The position numbers and the translations under genes were made by a program. This document shows, one piece after another, positions 9,985-18,103 of a DNA stretch of 49,889 nucleotides. Source of the stretch: Enterovibrio norvegicus DSM 15893 (GTDB lineage: Bacteria; Pseudomonadota; Gammaproteobacteria; Enterobacterales; Vibrionaceae); assembly GCF_900115495.1 (NCBI RefSeq), contig NZ_FOWR01000038.1:1-49889 (forward strand), in the 5' to 3' direction. Under the pieces are notes generated by a model. That model saw nothing but the letters and a program-made list of their open reading frames with translations. It made no database searches and was not told where the DNA came from. Numbering within the stretch: the stretch's first letter is position 1; each line of letters begins with the position of its first letter.

Positions 9985-10821
9985 TTACTTGATCAAGTAA
10001 ATGCCGTCAGACTCAATGCGAATTCGACGCTCTTTGTACAGGCTACCAATGGTTTTCTTAAACGTCGCCTTACTTGTACGGAAGATCTCAAAGATTTCCG
10101 CTGGGCTGCTCTTATCTGTCACTGGCAAGAAGCCGCCTTTCATTTCGAGAGTGCGAATGACTTTGTCAGAGAGATCATCCACTTTACCCTTGCCTAACTT
10201 CTGCAAAGACAGGTCAATTTTGCCGTCTTCACGAATTTGCTTAATGAAGGCTTTTAGCGACTTACCAACAAACAGCTTACCAAATGCTTCTGTCTTGAAG
10301 ATCAAACCCCAGTGGCTATCGTTGATAGCGCACTTGTAGCCCAGATCCGTTTGTTCAACAACAGTGATATGTACCTGCTCGCCTACTTTGTAACGCGCCG
10401 GCGTTTTATCAAGGAACTTGTTAAACTTGGTTGAGCCAACAATACGACCTGATGCACTATCCAAGTAAAGATAAACAAGGTACGAATGGTTTTCTTGCAT
10501 TCGAATGCGCTGCTCACTGAACGGCACCAACAAGTCTTTCGGCAAGCCCCAGTTAAGAAACGCACCGACTGGCGTCGTATTAATACAGTTCAGTTTTGCG
10601 AACTGACCAACGTGGGCCAAAGGTGTTTCTGTCGTCGCGATAATGTCGTCTTCAGAGTCAAAATAAATGAATACTTCGATTTCATCACCGAGGCGAGTGT
10701 CTTTTGGTACATAGCGCTTCGGCAACAAAATGTTCCCGTATTCACTGCCGCCATCGACGAAAATACCAAAATCGACTTCTTTCACCACGGTTAAGGTATT
10801 CAACTGACCAATTTTAATCAT
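9985..10821 (-). CDS. CvfB/YitL-family S1 RNA-binding protein
   Basis: RNA-binding protein with tandem S1-like OB folds and a C-terminal winged helix, the architecture of the CvfB (YitL) family. The ATG at 10821 (MIKIGQLN) is chosen over the one at 10878 because the family begins right at the first S1 strand; the product is then 278 residues. The segments VVKEVDFGIFVDGGSEYGNILLP (residues 10-32) and LGYKCAINDSHWGLIF are recognisable S1-type strands. The C-terminal part (SPAEIFEIFRTSKATFKKTIGSLYKERRI) reads as a helix-turn-helix/winged-helix segment. In Staphylococcus the family affects virulence gene expression; its target here is unknown. It appears monocistronic. Confidence 0.82.
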   Translation of the reverse strand: MIKIGQLNTLTVVKEVDFGIFVDGGSEYGNILLPKRYVPKDTRLGDEIEVFIYFDSEDDIIATTETPLAHVGQFAKLNCINTTPVGAFLNWGLPKDLLVPFSEQRIRMQENHSYLVYLYLDSASGRIVGSTKFNKFLDKTPARYKVGEQVHITVVEQTDLGYKCAINDSHWGLIFKTEAFGKLFVGKSLKAFIKQIREDGKIDLSLQKLGKGKVDDLSDKVIRTLEMKGGFLPVTDKSSPAEIFEIFRTSKATFKKTIGSLYKERRIRIESDGIYLIK

Positions 10822-10994
10822 TGATGCTCTGCTCTTTCGTTTTTCAATTGTGCGCAGTATACGGGATTTGCTGCGCATGCGTTGTAGTTATTTGAATACA
10901 ACGAAGTGATTGCCTTTTCTTCATCCAATTCGAGTGCGAATAGCTCTGTAAGCCAGTCAACACTAGGCTTGCACACCGTGAGACTTTACGATCA

Positions 10995-11022
10995 AAAACG
11001 CCGCGAACCATCGCGGCGTTTT
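10995..11022. terminator. Bidirectional intrinsic terminator
   Basis: Arms AAAACGCCGCGA and TCGCGGCGTTTT with the loop ACCA form a perfect hairpin. It lies 20 bases downstream of the leftward gene ending at 11042 and is symmetrical in its A and T tracts. Confidence 0.9.
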
Positions 11023-11041
11023 CACTGTTCTAACGTGCACG

Positions 11042-11845
11042 TTACTGGAAAAGGATCTCCACATTGGCACCTTCCGCAAGTTGGATAATGTGCGTATCGC
11101 TCTGCTGTGTTAACACGGCAACTGGTTTTTCCGCCAATTGCGCTTTTCGAATAGTATCAAGAATCAAACCACGCACTGCTTCATTATGCTTGTTAAAGCC
11201 ATACGGCAACGCATCGTTTCCAAAATCCACGCCCAAGGTAAACGCGGCAAGGTTATCAACATCAACCACGATCCCATCAAAATACGCAAGCAATGGCTCG
11301 GCGAGTAACGCATTCGCGGGAAGCTGGCATGCGAGGTGAACTTTTAACCCGTTCGCGCCACGGCATAAGCCACGCTCTGCCAATCGGTCAATCATGGTGG
11401 CAGCTTCGCTTGATGTGCGAACAAACGGCACCACAATCTCAACAGGAAGCTTTTTGTCCATGATGGCTGTTTTAAGCACTTCACATTCCAACACAAAGCC
11501 CGGACGACCAATGTCACTCACGTAACGAGACACACCACGTAATCCCATATCTGGGTTTGACTCTTCCGCTTCAGCCTCGCTGTTTACTAACTGGCGAAGT
11601 TCCAGTGAGCTTTTGTGGTTCAACATGATACGAAGCGGTTGATCGGGGTTTTTCTTGTGTGCTGTTTCAATCAATTCAACCAACGTTGCAACGGCCTCTG
11701 CGCTGTCATCTAAAGATGCAGGATGGACATTGATGGCTGATGCATAGAGATCACCCAAAGCAATCAAGCCCAGGGCATTGTCATTGTTTTCGAGCTGAGA
11801 CGGGGTTTTAAGAACGTGAGAGTAAGTCAATTCCATTTGAGACAT
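11042..11845 (-). CDS. Stand-alone PEP-utilising enzyme C-terminal (PEP-synthase-like) TIM-barrel protein, probably catalytically inactive
   Basis: The 267-residue product (start MSQMELTY at 11845; an ATG at 11836 is also possible) corresponds to the PEP/pyruvate-binding C-terminal barrel of PEP synthase and enzyme I. It has no nucleotide-binding or phosphohistidine domain. Family landmarks are NPDMGLRGVSRY, the EC in FVLECEVLKTA, IVVPFVRTSSEA, RGANGLKVHLACQLPANA and FDGIVVDVDN. In active PpsA the last motif reads FDGxSIGSND and the protein ends with a GICGQGPSD loop carrying the catalytic Cys. Here these read DGIVVDVDN and VAVLTQQSD, so the metal-site Asn-Asp pair and the Cys are lost. The gene is divergent from aroH, whose product consumes PEP. 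In E. coli ppsA, ppsR and aroH are neighbours, so this may be a relic or a repurposed PEP sensor. Confidence 0.7.
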   Translation of the reverse strand: MSQMELTYSHVLKTPSQLENNDNALGLIALGDLYASAINVHPASLDDSAEAVATLVELIETAHKKNPDQPLRIMLNHKSSLELRQLVNSEAEAEESNPDMGLRGVSRYVSDIGRPGFVLECEVLKTAIMDKKLPVEIVVPFVRTSSEAATMIDRLAERGLCRGANGLKVHLACQLPANALLAEPLLAYFDGIVVDVDNLAAFTLGVDFGNDALPYGFNKHNEAVRGLILDTIRKAQLAEKPVAVLTQQSDTHIIQLAEGANVEILFQ

Positions 11846-12181
11846 AGCGCACCAATACTGCCTTGTGATGATTGAGCTGCCAAAGAGGCAAATTTTCTTG
11901 AAACAAATCGAAGGTTTATCCAAACAACAGATTTGTCTCTATCTGCCTCAAAACATACCCAGAGACACTCGGGGATACAAGCGAAAATATCAATTTCTAG
12001 CGTCAACGTTAAAACCTTGAAATCCACAGCGCAAAATACCAGCAATGGCAACGAGAACAGACGAAATGTAAAGCAATAAACACATTTAATTGCGCAAAGA
12101 TCGCTTCCCCGCTTTTATGTCCGCGAATTTTTGCTATCTTACTGCCTTTGCAGAAAAACTGAAGTAAGGAAGGCAGTGTCC
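11846..12181 (+). promoter_or_regulatory. aroH upstream region with hairpin over the ribosome site
   Basis: This 336-base divergent gap should hold promoters for both neighbours. Ahead of aroH an extended -10-like TGCTATCTT (12132-12140) is visible. Arms ACTGCCTT (12141-12148) and AAGGCAGT (12170-12177) form an inverted repeat, and the second arm carries the AAGGAAGG ribosome site four bases before the ATG. A 16-codon frame (12117-12167) overlaps it but has no ribosome site and begins upstream of the presumed start of transcription. No TrpR-operator-like sequence was recognised. Confidence 0.4.
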
Positions 12182-13246
12182 ATGCCAATCAAAACAGACG
12201 AACTCAGAACACAACCTGTTGACACTTTGCCAACGCCTTCAGAAGTGGAAAATGAACATCCGCTTACTGACAGCATTGCCCAGCAAATTGCAGAATCACG
12301 TAGACAAGCAGAAGATATTCTTGCAGGCAGAGACAACCGCCTTCTTGTTGTTGTCGGCCCTTGTTCGATTCACGATCCAGAAGCAGGACTTGATTACGCC
12401 CGCCGTTTAAAAGAAAAAGCAGAACAGCACAAAGACAATCTGCACATTGTTATGCGTACCTATTTTGAAAAGCCACGTACCGTTGTTGGCTGGAAAGGCA
12501 TGATTAATGACCCACGTTTGGACGGCAGTTGCCATTTACGTGAAGGCCTGTTCAAAGCACGCAAGTTTCTACTCGACGTGAATGCACTTGGCATGCCAAC
12601 CGCCACTGAATTCCTCGATATGATCACAGGTCAGTACATTGCTGATTTGGTGACTTGGGGGGCCATTGGTGCGCGTACAACTGAATCTCAAATTCACCGT
12701 GAAATGGCATCCGCCCTTTCTTGCCCTGTCGGTTTTAAGAACGGCACAGATGGCAACATCAAGATCGCCATTGATGCGATTCGTTCAAGCCAAACGTCTC
12801 ATCTGTTCTGTTCGCCAAACAAAGAAGGTGTAATGACCATTTATCGCACCAGCGGTAACCCATACGGTCATGTTATTTTACGTGGTGGCCACCAGCCTAA
12901 CTACAAGCGTGAAGATATTGCCAGTGCGGCTGAAGACCTTAACAGTTTCAATTTGGTGCCAAAATTGGTTGTTGATTTCAGCCATGCTAACTGTGAAAAA
13001 CAACACAGACGTCAGCTTGATGTCGCGAAAGACATTTGTGAGCAAATCACCGATGGCGACGCTTTCATTGCCGGCATCATGGCAGAAAGCTTTATCGAGG
13101 AAGGCAACCAAGCGGTTGAAAAAGACAACATCAGCGGCTTGACCTACGGTAAATCCATCACAGATCCATGCTTGGGTTGGAATGATACCTGCGACATGCT
13201 GGATATGTTGGCAAACGCGATAGAAAAACGTAATAACGACAACTAA
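12182..13246 (+). CDS. aroH: 3-deoxy-7-phosphoheptulonate (DAHP) synthase, Trp-sensitive type
   Basis: First enzyme of the shikimate pathway: condenses PEP and erythrose-4-phosphate. The class I alpha fold is recognisable from VVGPCSIHD, YFEKPRTVVGWKG, GAIGARTTESQIHRE, CPVGFKNGTDG and DFSHANCEKQHRRQ. It resembles AroH more than AroG or AroF in the N-terminus (KTDELRT), in EFLDMITGQ, in MTIYRTSGNPYGHV and in ITDPCLGW. The metal ligands Cys (GPCS), His, Glu and Asp are present. The start at 12182 (MPIKTDEL) has an AAGGAAGG ribosome site, and a longer in-frame start at 12131 is not needed. The product is 354 residues, typical length. Feedback specificity for Trp is inferred from similarity. Confidence 0.93.
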   Translation: MPIKTDELRTQPVDTLPTPSEVENEHPLTDSIAQQIAESRRQAEDILAGRDNRLLVVVGPCSIHDPEAGLDYARRLKEKAEQHKDNLHIVMRTYFEKPRTVVGWKGMINDPRLDGSCHLREGLFKARKFLLDVNALGMPTATEFLDMITGQYIADLVTWGAIGARTTESQIHREMASALSCPVGFKNGTDGNIKIAIDAIRSSQTSHLFCSPNKEGVMTIYRTSGNPYGHVILRGGHQPNYKREDIASAAEDLNSFNLVPKLVVDFSHANCEKQHRRQLDVAKDICEQITDGDAFIAGIMAESFIEEGNQAVEKDNISGLTYGKSITDPCLGWNDTCDMLDMLANAIEKRNNDN

Positions 13247-13300
13247 GCAATTTGTTGTAAAATTTGTCTAATTTTCTCAAGTAAACATCAGGATAATACT

Positions 13301-13783
13301 ATGCCTTCTTTTGACATCGTCTCTGAAATTGATAACGTCGAACTAAGAAACGCCGTAGACAACTCAAAGCGAGAACTCGCCACTCGTTTCGATTTTCGTG
13401 GTGTTGACGCCAGCTTCGAGCTAAACAAAGAAGTCGTCAAAGTGTCTGCTGATTCAGATTTCCAAGTCACTCAGATGATCGATATTCTTCGTGGTAATTT
13501 GGCGAAGCGCGGCGTAGATGCAAGAGCCATGGAACCTAAAGACGTCGTTCACACCGGCAAAACCTGGTCGCAAGATGTTCATTTCAAAAACGGCATCGAA
13601 GCATTGATTGCGAAGAAGCTGTTGAAAATGATCAAGGATGCAAAGATCAAAGTTCAAGCGCAAATCCAAGGTGAGCAATTGCGCATTACGGGCAAAAAGC
13701 GAGATGATCTTCAAGCGGTTATGCAATTGGCGCGAGAATCCGATTTAGGTCAGCCTTTTCAGTTCAATAATTTCCGCGACTGA
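13301..13783 (+). CDS. yajQ: YajQ-family nucleotide-binding protein (DUF520)
   Basis: Small cytoplasmic protein of 160 residues with the two RRM-like halves typical of YajQ. The N-terminus [11 protein letters not shown], the segment [11 protein letters not shown] and the C-terminal [16 protein letters not shown] are diagnostic. Family members bind nucleotides or RNA, and some bind cyclic di-GMP; whether this one does so is not visible from sequence. It has an AGGAT ribosome site, follows aroH by 54 bases and is closed by a strong terminator, so the two may be co-transcribed. Confidence 0.95.
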   Translation: MPSFDIVSEIDNVELRNAVDNSKRELATRFDFRGVDASFELNKEVVKVSADSDFQVTQMIDILRGNLAKRGVDARAMEPKDVVHTGKTWSQDVHFKNGIEALIAKKLLKMIKDAKIKVQAQIQGEQLRITGKKRDDLQAVMQLARESDLGQPFQFNNFRD

Positions 13784-13814
13784 TACACGTCTGAACACCA
13801 CATATAAACACTGT

Positions 13815-13838
13815 AAAGCGCCCTTTCGGGCGCTTTTT
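13815..13838 (+). terminator. Intrinsic terminator after yajQ
   Basis: Arms AAAGCGCCC / GGGCGCTTT with loop TTTC, followed by TTTTT. Confidence 0.93.
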
Positions 13839-13960
13839 CGTTCATTTCAATCTCTTTTCAAACTTTAATACACGCTCTCTCAAAGGCTTACTGCTAAAAC
13901 AAGTTCTTTACGCGTTATCCTTCGGATAAATGCTCACAGCCACCACTTGAGAGTATTCCT

Positions 13961-15310
13961 ATGAAAAAAGCGGCGTTGGGCGCTTCTCTTGCCCTTTGTT
14001 TGTTTAGTCAATTTGCACATTCATCAACCCTAAGTATCTATGTCGCTGCACATGCGGACGACTGGCAGCTTTTTATGAATCCCAGTGCCTACAACGATGT
14101 GAAAAACCCCAGTAATAAAGTCGTTTTCCTTCACTTCACTGCAGGTGATGCGGGCTTGGGAGATGGGCCCCTCCAGCACCCCAAATACATTGCGAGAGAA
14201 GAGGGAGCAAAGAGTGCTATTCGATTTATGGTGAACACTCAAAATGGCGCGCGCGGGAGAGAAGAAAGCGTGTCCACTGTTACAGTGAATGACCACACCT
14301 TAGAACGATCGGCTTACAGCAACACCGTGTCCTATTTTTTCCGTCTACCGGACGGCTCAGGTAATGGCAGTGGTTATAACTTCACAGGATATTCATCACT
14401 CGAAAAGCTCAGAAATGGCGATATAGACCAACTTCTATCGGTGGATGGTGCGGATACCTTCGACGGCTGGAAAGATTTAGTCTGGACCATCGAGCAACTT
14501 ATTGCAGAAGAAGCCGTTGGATTCTCTACTATTCAGATACACGCAGCTGAAACCAACATTGCCGAGCATGGCAATCATGGAGACCACTCAGATCACCAGG
14601 CCGTATCTTGGTTAATGCAAGACATTCAAACATTCAGTTTGAAAGAGCATTGCTTTGATTTTCGGTTTTATCAAAACTACAGAACGGCATCCTTAGCGCG
14701 AAACGTGTCCGACAGCGAACTTATTGTCAATGCAAGGACATGGGGAGTAACAACCGGAAGTATTGCCGATAACTATCACAGCAGTACGTGGGATCACGGC
14801 CACAATGCATGGCTCACACGCATGTACCGACGCGAACTGAATACCAATACAGCGTGTCAGACGAGAAGAAACATCGCTAAAGATGCAACCATTACCGCGT
14901 CATCAGAGAACAACTCAACAGGACAAACCGCCGATAATACGGTTGATGGTGTCTATTCAGGCTACCCAACAGACTACAACATTACCCAAAAAGCAGAATG
15001 GGCAAGTAACCGAGAGAAGAGCGGTGCTTGGATAAAATATGAATGGGATGAGTCAGTCACGCTCGACCAAATCACTCTCTATGACCGACCAAATCTCGTT
15101 GATCACATCACGGGCGGTGAAATTGTATTTCATGACGGAAACAACTCGACAACACTGCCGTTTAATCAACTTTCAAACAACGGCTTCGCCGTCCCTGTAC
15201 GCTTCAATTCAAAGCAGGTGAACGCCGTTACCATTCGAGTAACATCAACGTCACAACGCACCGCAAACACTGGCTTAGCGGAAGTGGAAATGTTCTCGCC
15301 ATTCGAGTAG
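13961..15310 (+). CDS. Secreted PIG-L (LmbE-like) deacetylase with C-terminal discoidin-like domain
   Basis: The 449-residue product starts with a signal peptide (about residues 1-21) and then carries the PIG-L/LmbE zinc motif AHADD (residues 30-34). A His-rich segment, AEHGNHGDHSDHQAV, supplies the distal zinc-binding histidine. This family removes N-acetyl groups from GlcNAc-containing substrates. From about residue 305 (RRNIAKDATITASSENN) to the end, a beta-rich domain with AEWASNREKSGAWIKYEWDE and VTLDQITLYDRPN resembles F5/8-type C (discoidin) carbohydrate-binding modules. Secretion plus a sugar-binding tail suggests a glycan-directed extracellular or periplasmic deacetylase; the substrate is unknown. 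It is monocistronic, with terminators on both sides. Confidence 0.8.
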   Translation: MKKAALGASLALCLFSQFAHSSTLSIYVAAHADDWQLFMNPSAYNDVKNPSNKVVFLHFTAGDAGLGDGPLQHPKYIAREEGAKSAIRFMVNTQNGARGREESVSTVTVNDHTLERSAYSNTVSYFFRLPDGSGNGSGYNFTGYSSLEKLRNGDIDQLLSVDGADTFDGWKDLVWTIEQLIAEEAVGFSTIQIHAAETNIAEHGNHGDHSDHQAVSWLMQDIQTFSLKEHCFDFRFYQNYRTASLARNVSDSELIVNARTWGVTTGSIADNYHSSTWDHGHNAWLTRMYRRELNTNTACQTRRNIAKDATITASSENNSTGQTADNTVDGVYSGYPTDYNITQKAEWASNREKSGAWIKYEWDESVTLDQITLYDRPNLVDHITGGEIVFHDGNNSTTLPFNQLSNNGFAVPVRFNSKQVNAVTIRVTSTSQRTANTGLAEVEMFSPFE

Positions 15311-15325
15311 CCGTCGAACGAATAC

Positions 15326-15347
15326 AAACGCCTGTTGAGGCGTTTTT
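15326..15347. terminator. Bidirectional terminator between convergent genes
   Basis: Arms AAACGCC / GGCGTTT around the loop TGTTGA, with flanking A and T runs, between the deacetylase stop and the helicase stop. Confidence 0.82.
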
Positions 15348-15354
15348 ATCCTTT

Positions 15355-17745
15355 CTATTTCACATCAACCACACGGCTGGCTTTTTTGTATTGAACACGC
15401 CAGCCTTGCCATGCTGGTAGTTCCCACCGTTTTGGCCCCTCTTTTCGAAGCCCACTGTGGTGATGAAGAATCACAGTGCGTTTTGCTTTATTGTATTCGA
15501 CCGTCAGGTTTAACTGCGCAAGCTGAAGCATTAACGGGTATTTTTGAGCAAAATCATCAAACTCCCATTCAGGAATGCCATCAAAGTGAAGATCATCACT
15601 GTCGAGAAGTGCTAGATCTTCCGCAGATTCCACCCCCAAATCGACAAGCACTTGTTGAAGCCACGCCTGTGCATTTACAGTCTCGCTCGACGCTCTGTTA
15701 TCTAAGGATTGATAAAGGTTCCAGTAGGTAACTTGTCGGGTGATCGCCTCTCCTGCACCCTCAATAAGGTCGCCTGACAGAATGCGCTCTGCGAACGCTG
15801 AAATCAGACTGTCGCCTTCTGCAAACCTTGCGGTTTCTGAGACAACACGACCGGCATACACAGTTTTAACGAGATCAACGAACTGCCCGTTCTGTTCTTG
15901 TCGTTCTCCAATCTGTTCCTCGCCTAAGCCAGCTTCTGCGATCCAAGTAAGTGAAATAGGTGCCGTGCAGGTCGCATATGACGTGGTTTGCTTTGACCCT
16001 TTTCCCGCCAAATGAAATTGATCAAAGATGATTGCTGCATGCCCTTTATCAGGAAAATCACTGTCACGACTCAGCACGGCTTCGCTCATGCCATTCCCAA
16101 ACGCTTGCTGTCTGCGTTCGCGGCGAACAAAAACCAATTCTGGCGCGACATCAATGACATTCTTCAAAAAGGCTTCACGTTTAAATCGACTCGCCACTTC
16201 TCGCTGTGGTAACGCCAAGGCGTCACGTAACGAGGCAGAAAGTTGCTTCGCTTCTTTAAGCGCAAGCGCATCAACGTCAATGACGTCCGGCTGTTCTTCT
16301 CGAATGACCGCCAGTGATGTGACAACGTCACATTGATACTTATTCCATTGGGTAAACGTGTCGAGGGATTCATCACCGCTTTTACGCGTCCAAACCTTTT
16401 GTGGTGTTTGAAGCATTGCGGCTAAATCACACATCGCTTCTTGATTGCTTTTATCCTTCATGCCCGAAATAAGATGCGCAAACAATGCATCAATCGGTAG
16501 TGGGTATAGGACATGACCATGAGCGGTAATCAGCCCTGCGTCATCAACAGCCCCCATCGCGCGAAGCCTCTGCGTACCTGCGACCCAAGATTTTTCAGGT
16601 AACACGCTGAGCAAAGGCAATGTATTGAGTGGGTAACCACATGCCGCCGCCGCAAGCATGGTTTCTGTCAGTTCTTCGCGCTCCAACTCTGGTGGCGTGA
16701 ATGCCTCTAAAGGCGCATGCTTTCCATACATGCGGTCACAATATCCCTCAGCAACACGACCAGCACGTCCTGCACGCTGTTTAGCACTGGCATTTGATAT
16801 AGCATGTAAAGCCAATGCGGTACGACCATTACGTTGGTGCGTTCGGCGCTCTAGCCCAGAATCAATCACAGTGACAATACCGGGAATGGTCAATGAGGTT
16901 TCAGCGACATTGGTGGCCAGCACGACACGTTGAACATGGTCAGACTGAGCGTTAGCGTGAGAACGCGGAGTTTGCTTAGAAGATGGGTGCAGTGCTCTGT
17001 GTCTATCGTGATCAGATACCGATGCATGCAAAGGAATAACCTCTGCTTCAATGCCCTTTAGTATCGCCTGACATTGATTAATCTCTTTCTTGCCTGGCAA
17101 GAAAACCAACACATCACCGCCTCGCGCCAATGCATCAACAACAAGGGCCTTAATACGAACATCCAAATCCCGTGCAGTCGGCATAAACTGTGGGTCTCGA
17201 GCGTGGTGAGATATTGTGACACCGTAACTCCTACCGACAGCTTTTAAACATTCTGCATCAAAATAGGTCGCGAGTTTCCCCGCATCCAAGGTCGCAGAGG
17301 TCACGATCAAGCGATGTTGTTCATGTTTGAGCAACAAGGCTGCCAGCAGATCCATTTCAGCGCGGCGTTCGTGAAATTCATCGATCATCACAACATCAAA
17401 ATCCGCCAGTTTGTTTTCGCTAAACCAGCGAAGCACCACGCCCGGCGTCGCAAACACAATTTCAGTGTTTTCAGTAAACCGATGGTCAAACTTAATGGCA
17501 TAACCAACCTGTCTACCAACCGACGTCGAAAGGCTTTCTGCCACAAACCCCGCAAGTGAAGTACACGCAACACGTCGAGGTTCAATCACCAACACACGAC
17601 CAAGAGTTCGCGCCCAAAGTGGCACCCGTGTCGATTTTCCCGTCCCCGTATCGGCTTGAATGATCACATTACGCCGACGAAGCATACGCGCTATCTCATC
17701 ACGAAGAACATCAATAGGGAGTGGAAATGAAAAGTCTGGTTGCAT
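15355..17745 (-). CDS. DEAH-box ATP-dependent helicase (HrpB/HrpA-like)
   Basis: Superfamily 2 RNA-helicase-type ATPase. Motifs in order are I ADTGTGKST, Ia EPRRVA, II DEFHERR, III SATLD, V LATNVAETSLTIPG and VI QRAGRAGR. After the helicase core come the winged-helix and ratchet regions (ERLRAMGAVDD-type segment, here QRLRAMGAVDDAGLIT). The C-terminal half does not show the usual HrpB tail (PSG..YP..LS..MQE-like); instead it ends in a divergent domain with a WELPAWQGWRVQYKKASR tail, so I avoid giving the name hrpB. I placed the start at 17745 (MQPDFSFPLP), close to the helicase core. In-frame ATGs at 17808 and 17865 would add 21 or 40 residues, and none has a clear ribosome site. Confidence 0.82.
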   Translation of the reverse strand: MQPDFSFPLPIDVLRDEIARMLRRRNVIIQADTGTGKSTRVPLWARTLGRVLVIEPRRVACTSLAGFVAESLSTSVGRQVGYAIKFDHRFTENTEIVFATPGVVLRWFSENKLADFDVVMIDEFHERRAEMDLLAALLLKHEQHRLIVTSATLDAGKLATYFDAECLKAVGRSYGVTISHHARDPQFMPTARDLDVRIKALVVDALARGGDVLVFLPGKKEINQCQAILKGIEAEVIPLHASVSDHDRHRALHPSSKQTPRSHANAQSDHVQRVVLATNVAETSLTIPGIVTVIDSGLERRTHQRNGRTALALHAISNASAKQRAGRAGRVAEGYCDRMYGKHAPLEAFTPPELEREELTETMLAAAACGYPLNTLPLLSVLPEKSWVAGTQRLRAMGAVDDAGLITAHGHVLYPLPIDALFAHLISGMKDKSNQEAMCDLAAMLQTPQKVWTRKSGDESLDTFTQWNKYQCDVVTSLAVIREEQPDVIDVDALALKEAKQLSASLRDALALPQREVASRFKREAFLKNVIDVAPELVFVRRERRQQAFGNGMSEAVLSRDSDFPDKGHAAIIFDQFHLAGKGSKQTTSYATCTAPISLTWIAEAGLGEEQIGERQEQNGQFVDLVKTVYAGRVVSETARFAEGDSLISAFAERILSGDLIEGAGEAITRQVTYWNLYQSLDNRASSETVNAQAWLQQVLVDLGVESAEDLALLDSDDLHFDGIPEWEFDDFAQKYPLMLQLAQLNLTVEYNKAKRTVILHHHSGLRKEGPKRWELPAWQGWRVQYKKASRVVDVK

Positions 17746-18103
17746 GAGGAGATCTTGAAACACTTCGAATGGTTCGCAGTGTATCGCAAAGCACCGACGA
17801 AGAAACATTCCAATGTTCGAATAAGCGTCGCTAGCCCTCGAATTGTGTTGTTCAAACTTTCTCATTGTGATTCAAACGCTAATGTTTGAGGCCATTTTGG
17901 ATGTATAACGCGTTAAATACGCTACACCGCCGCTTCTTTTGCCAAAAGAAGGTTGAACAGTAGCGGACTTCACCACTACACTTTCAGCACATCGTTAGCC
18001 CTCTGTTTGCTTGTTTCCTTAGCATGCACACAGAAGTGACATACCCAATAACGAAGGGTTAACGTATTCATAAAATTCCGAAAGATTTGAGTCGTACTTA
18101 ACA

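Noticed and set aside
12117-12167. 16-codon leader peptide for aroH attenuation
   Set aside because: No Trp codons, no ribosome site, and it probably begins before the transcription start suggested by the -10-like TGCTATCTT.
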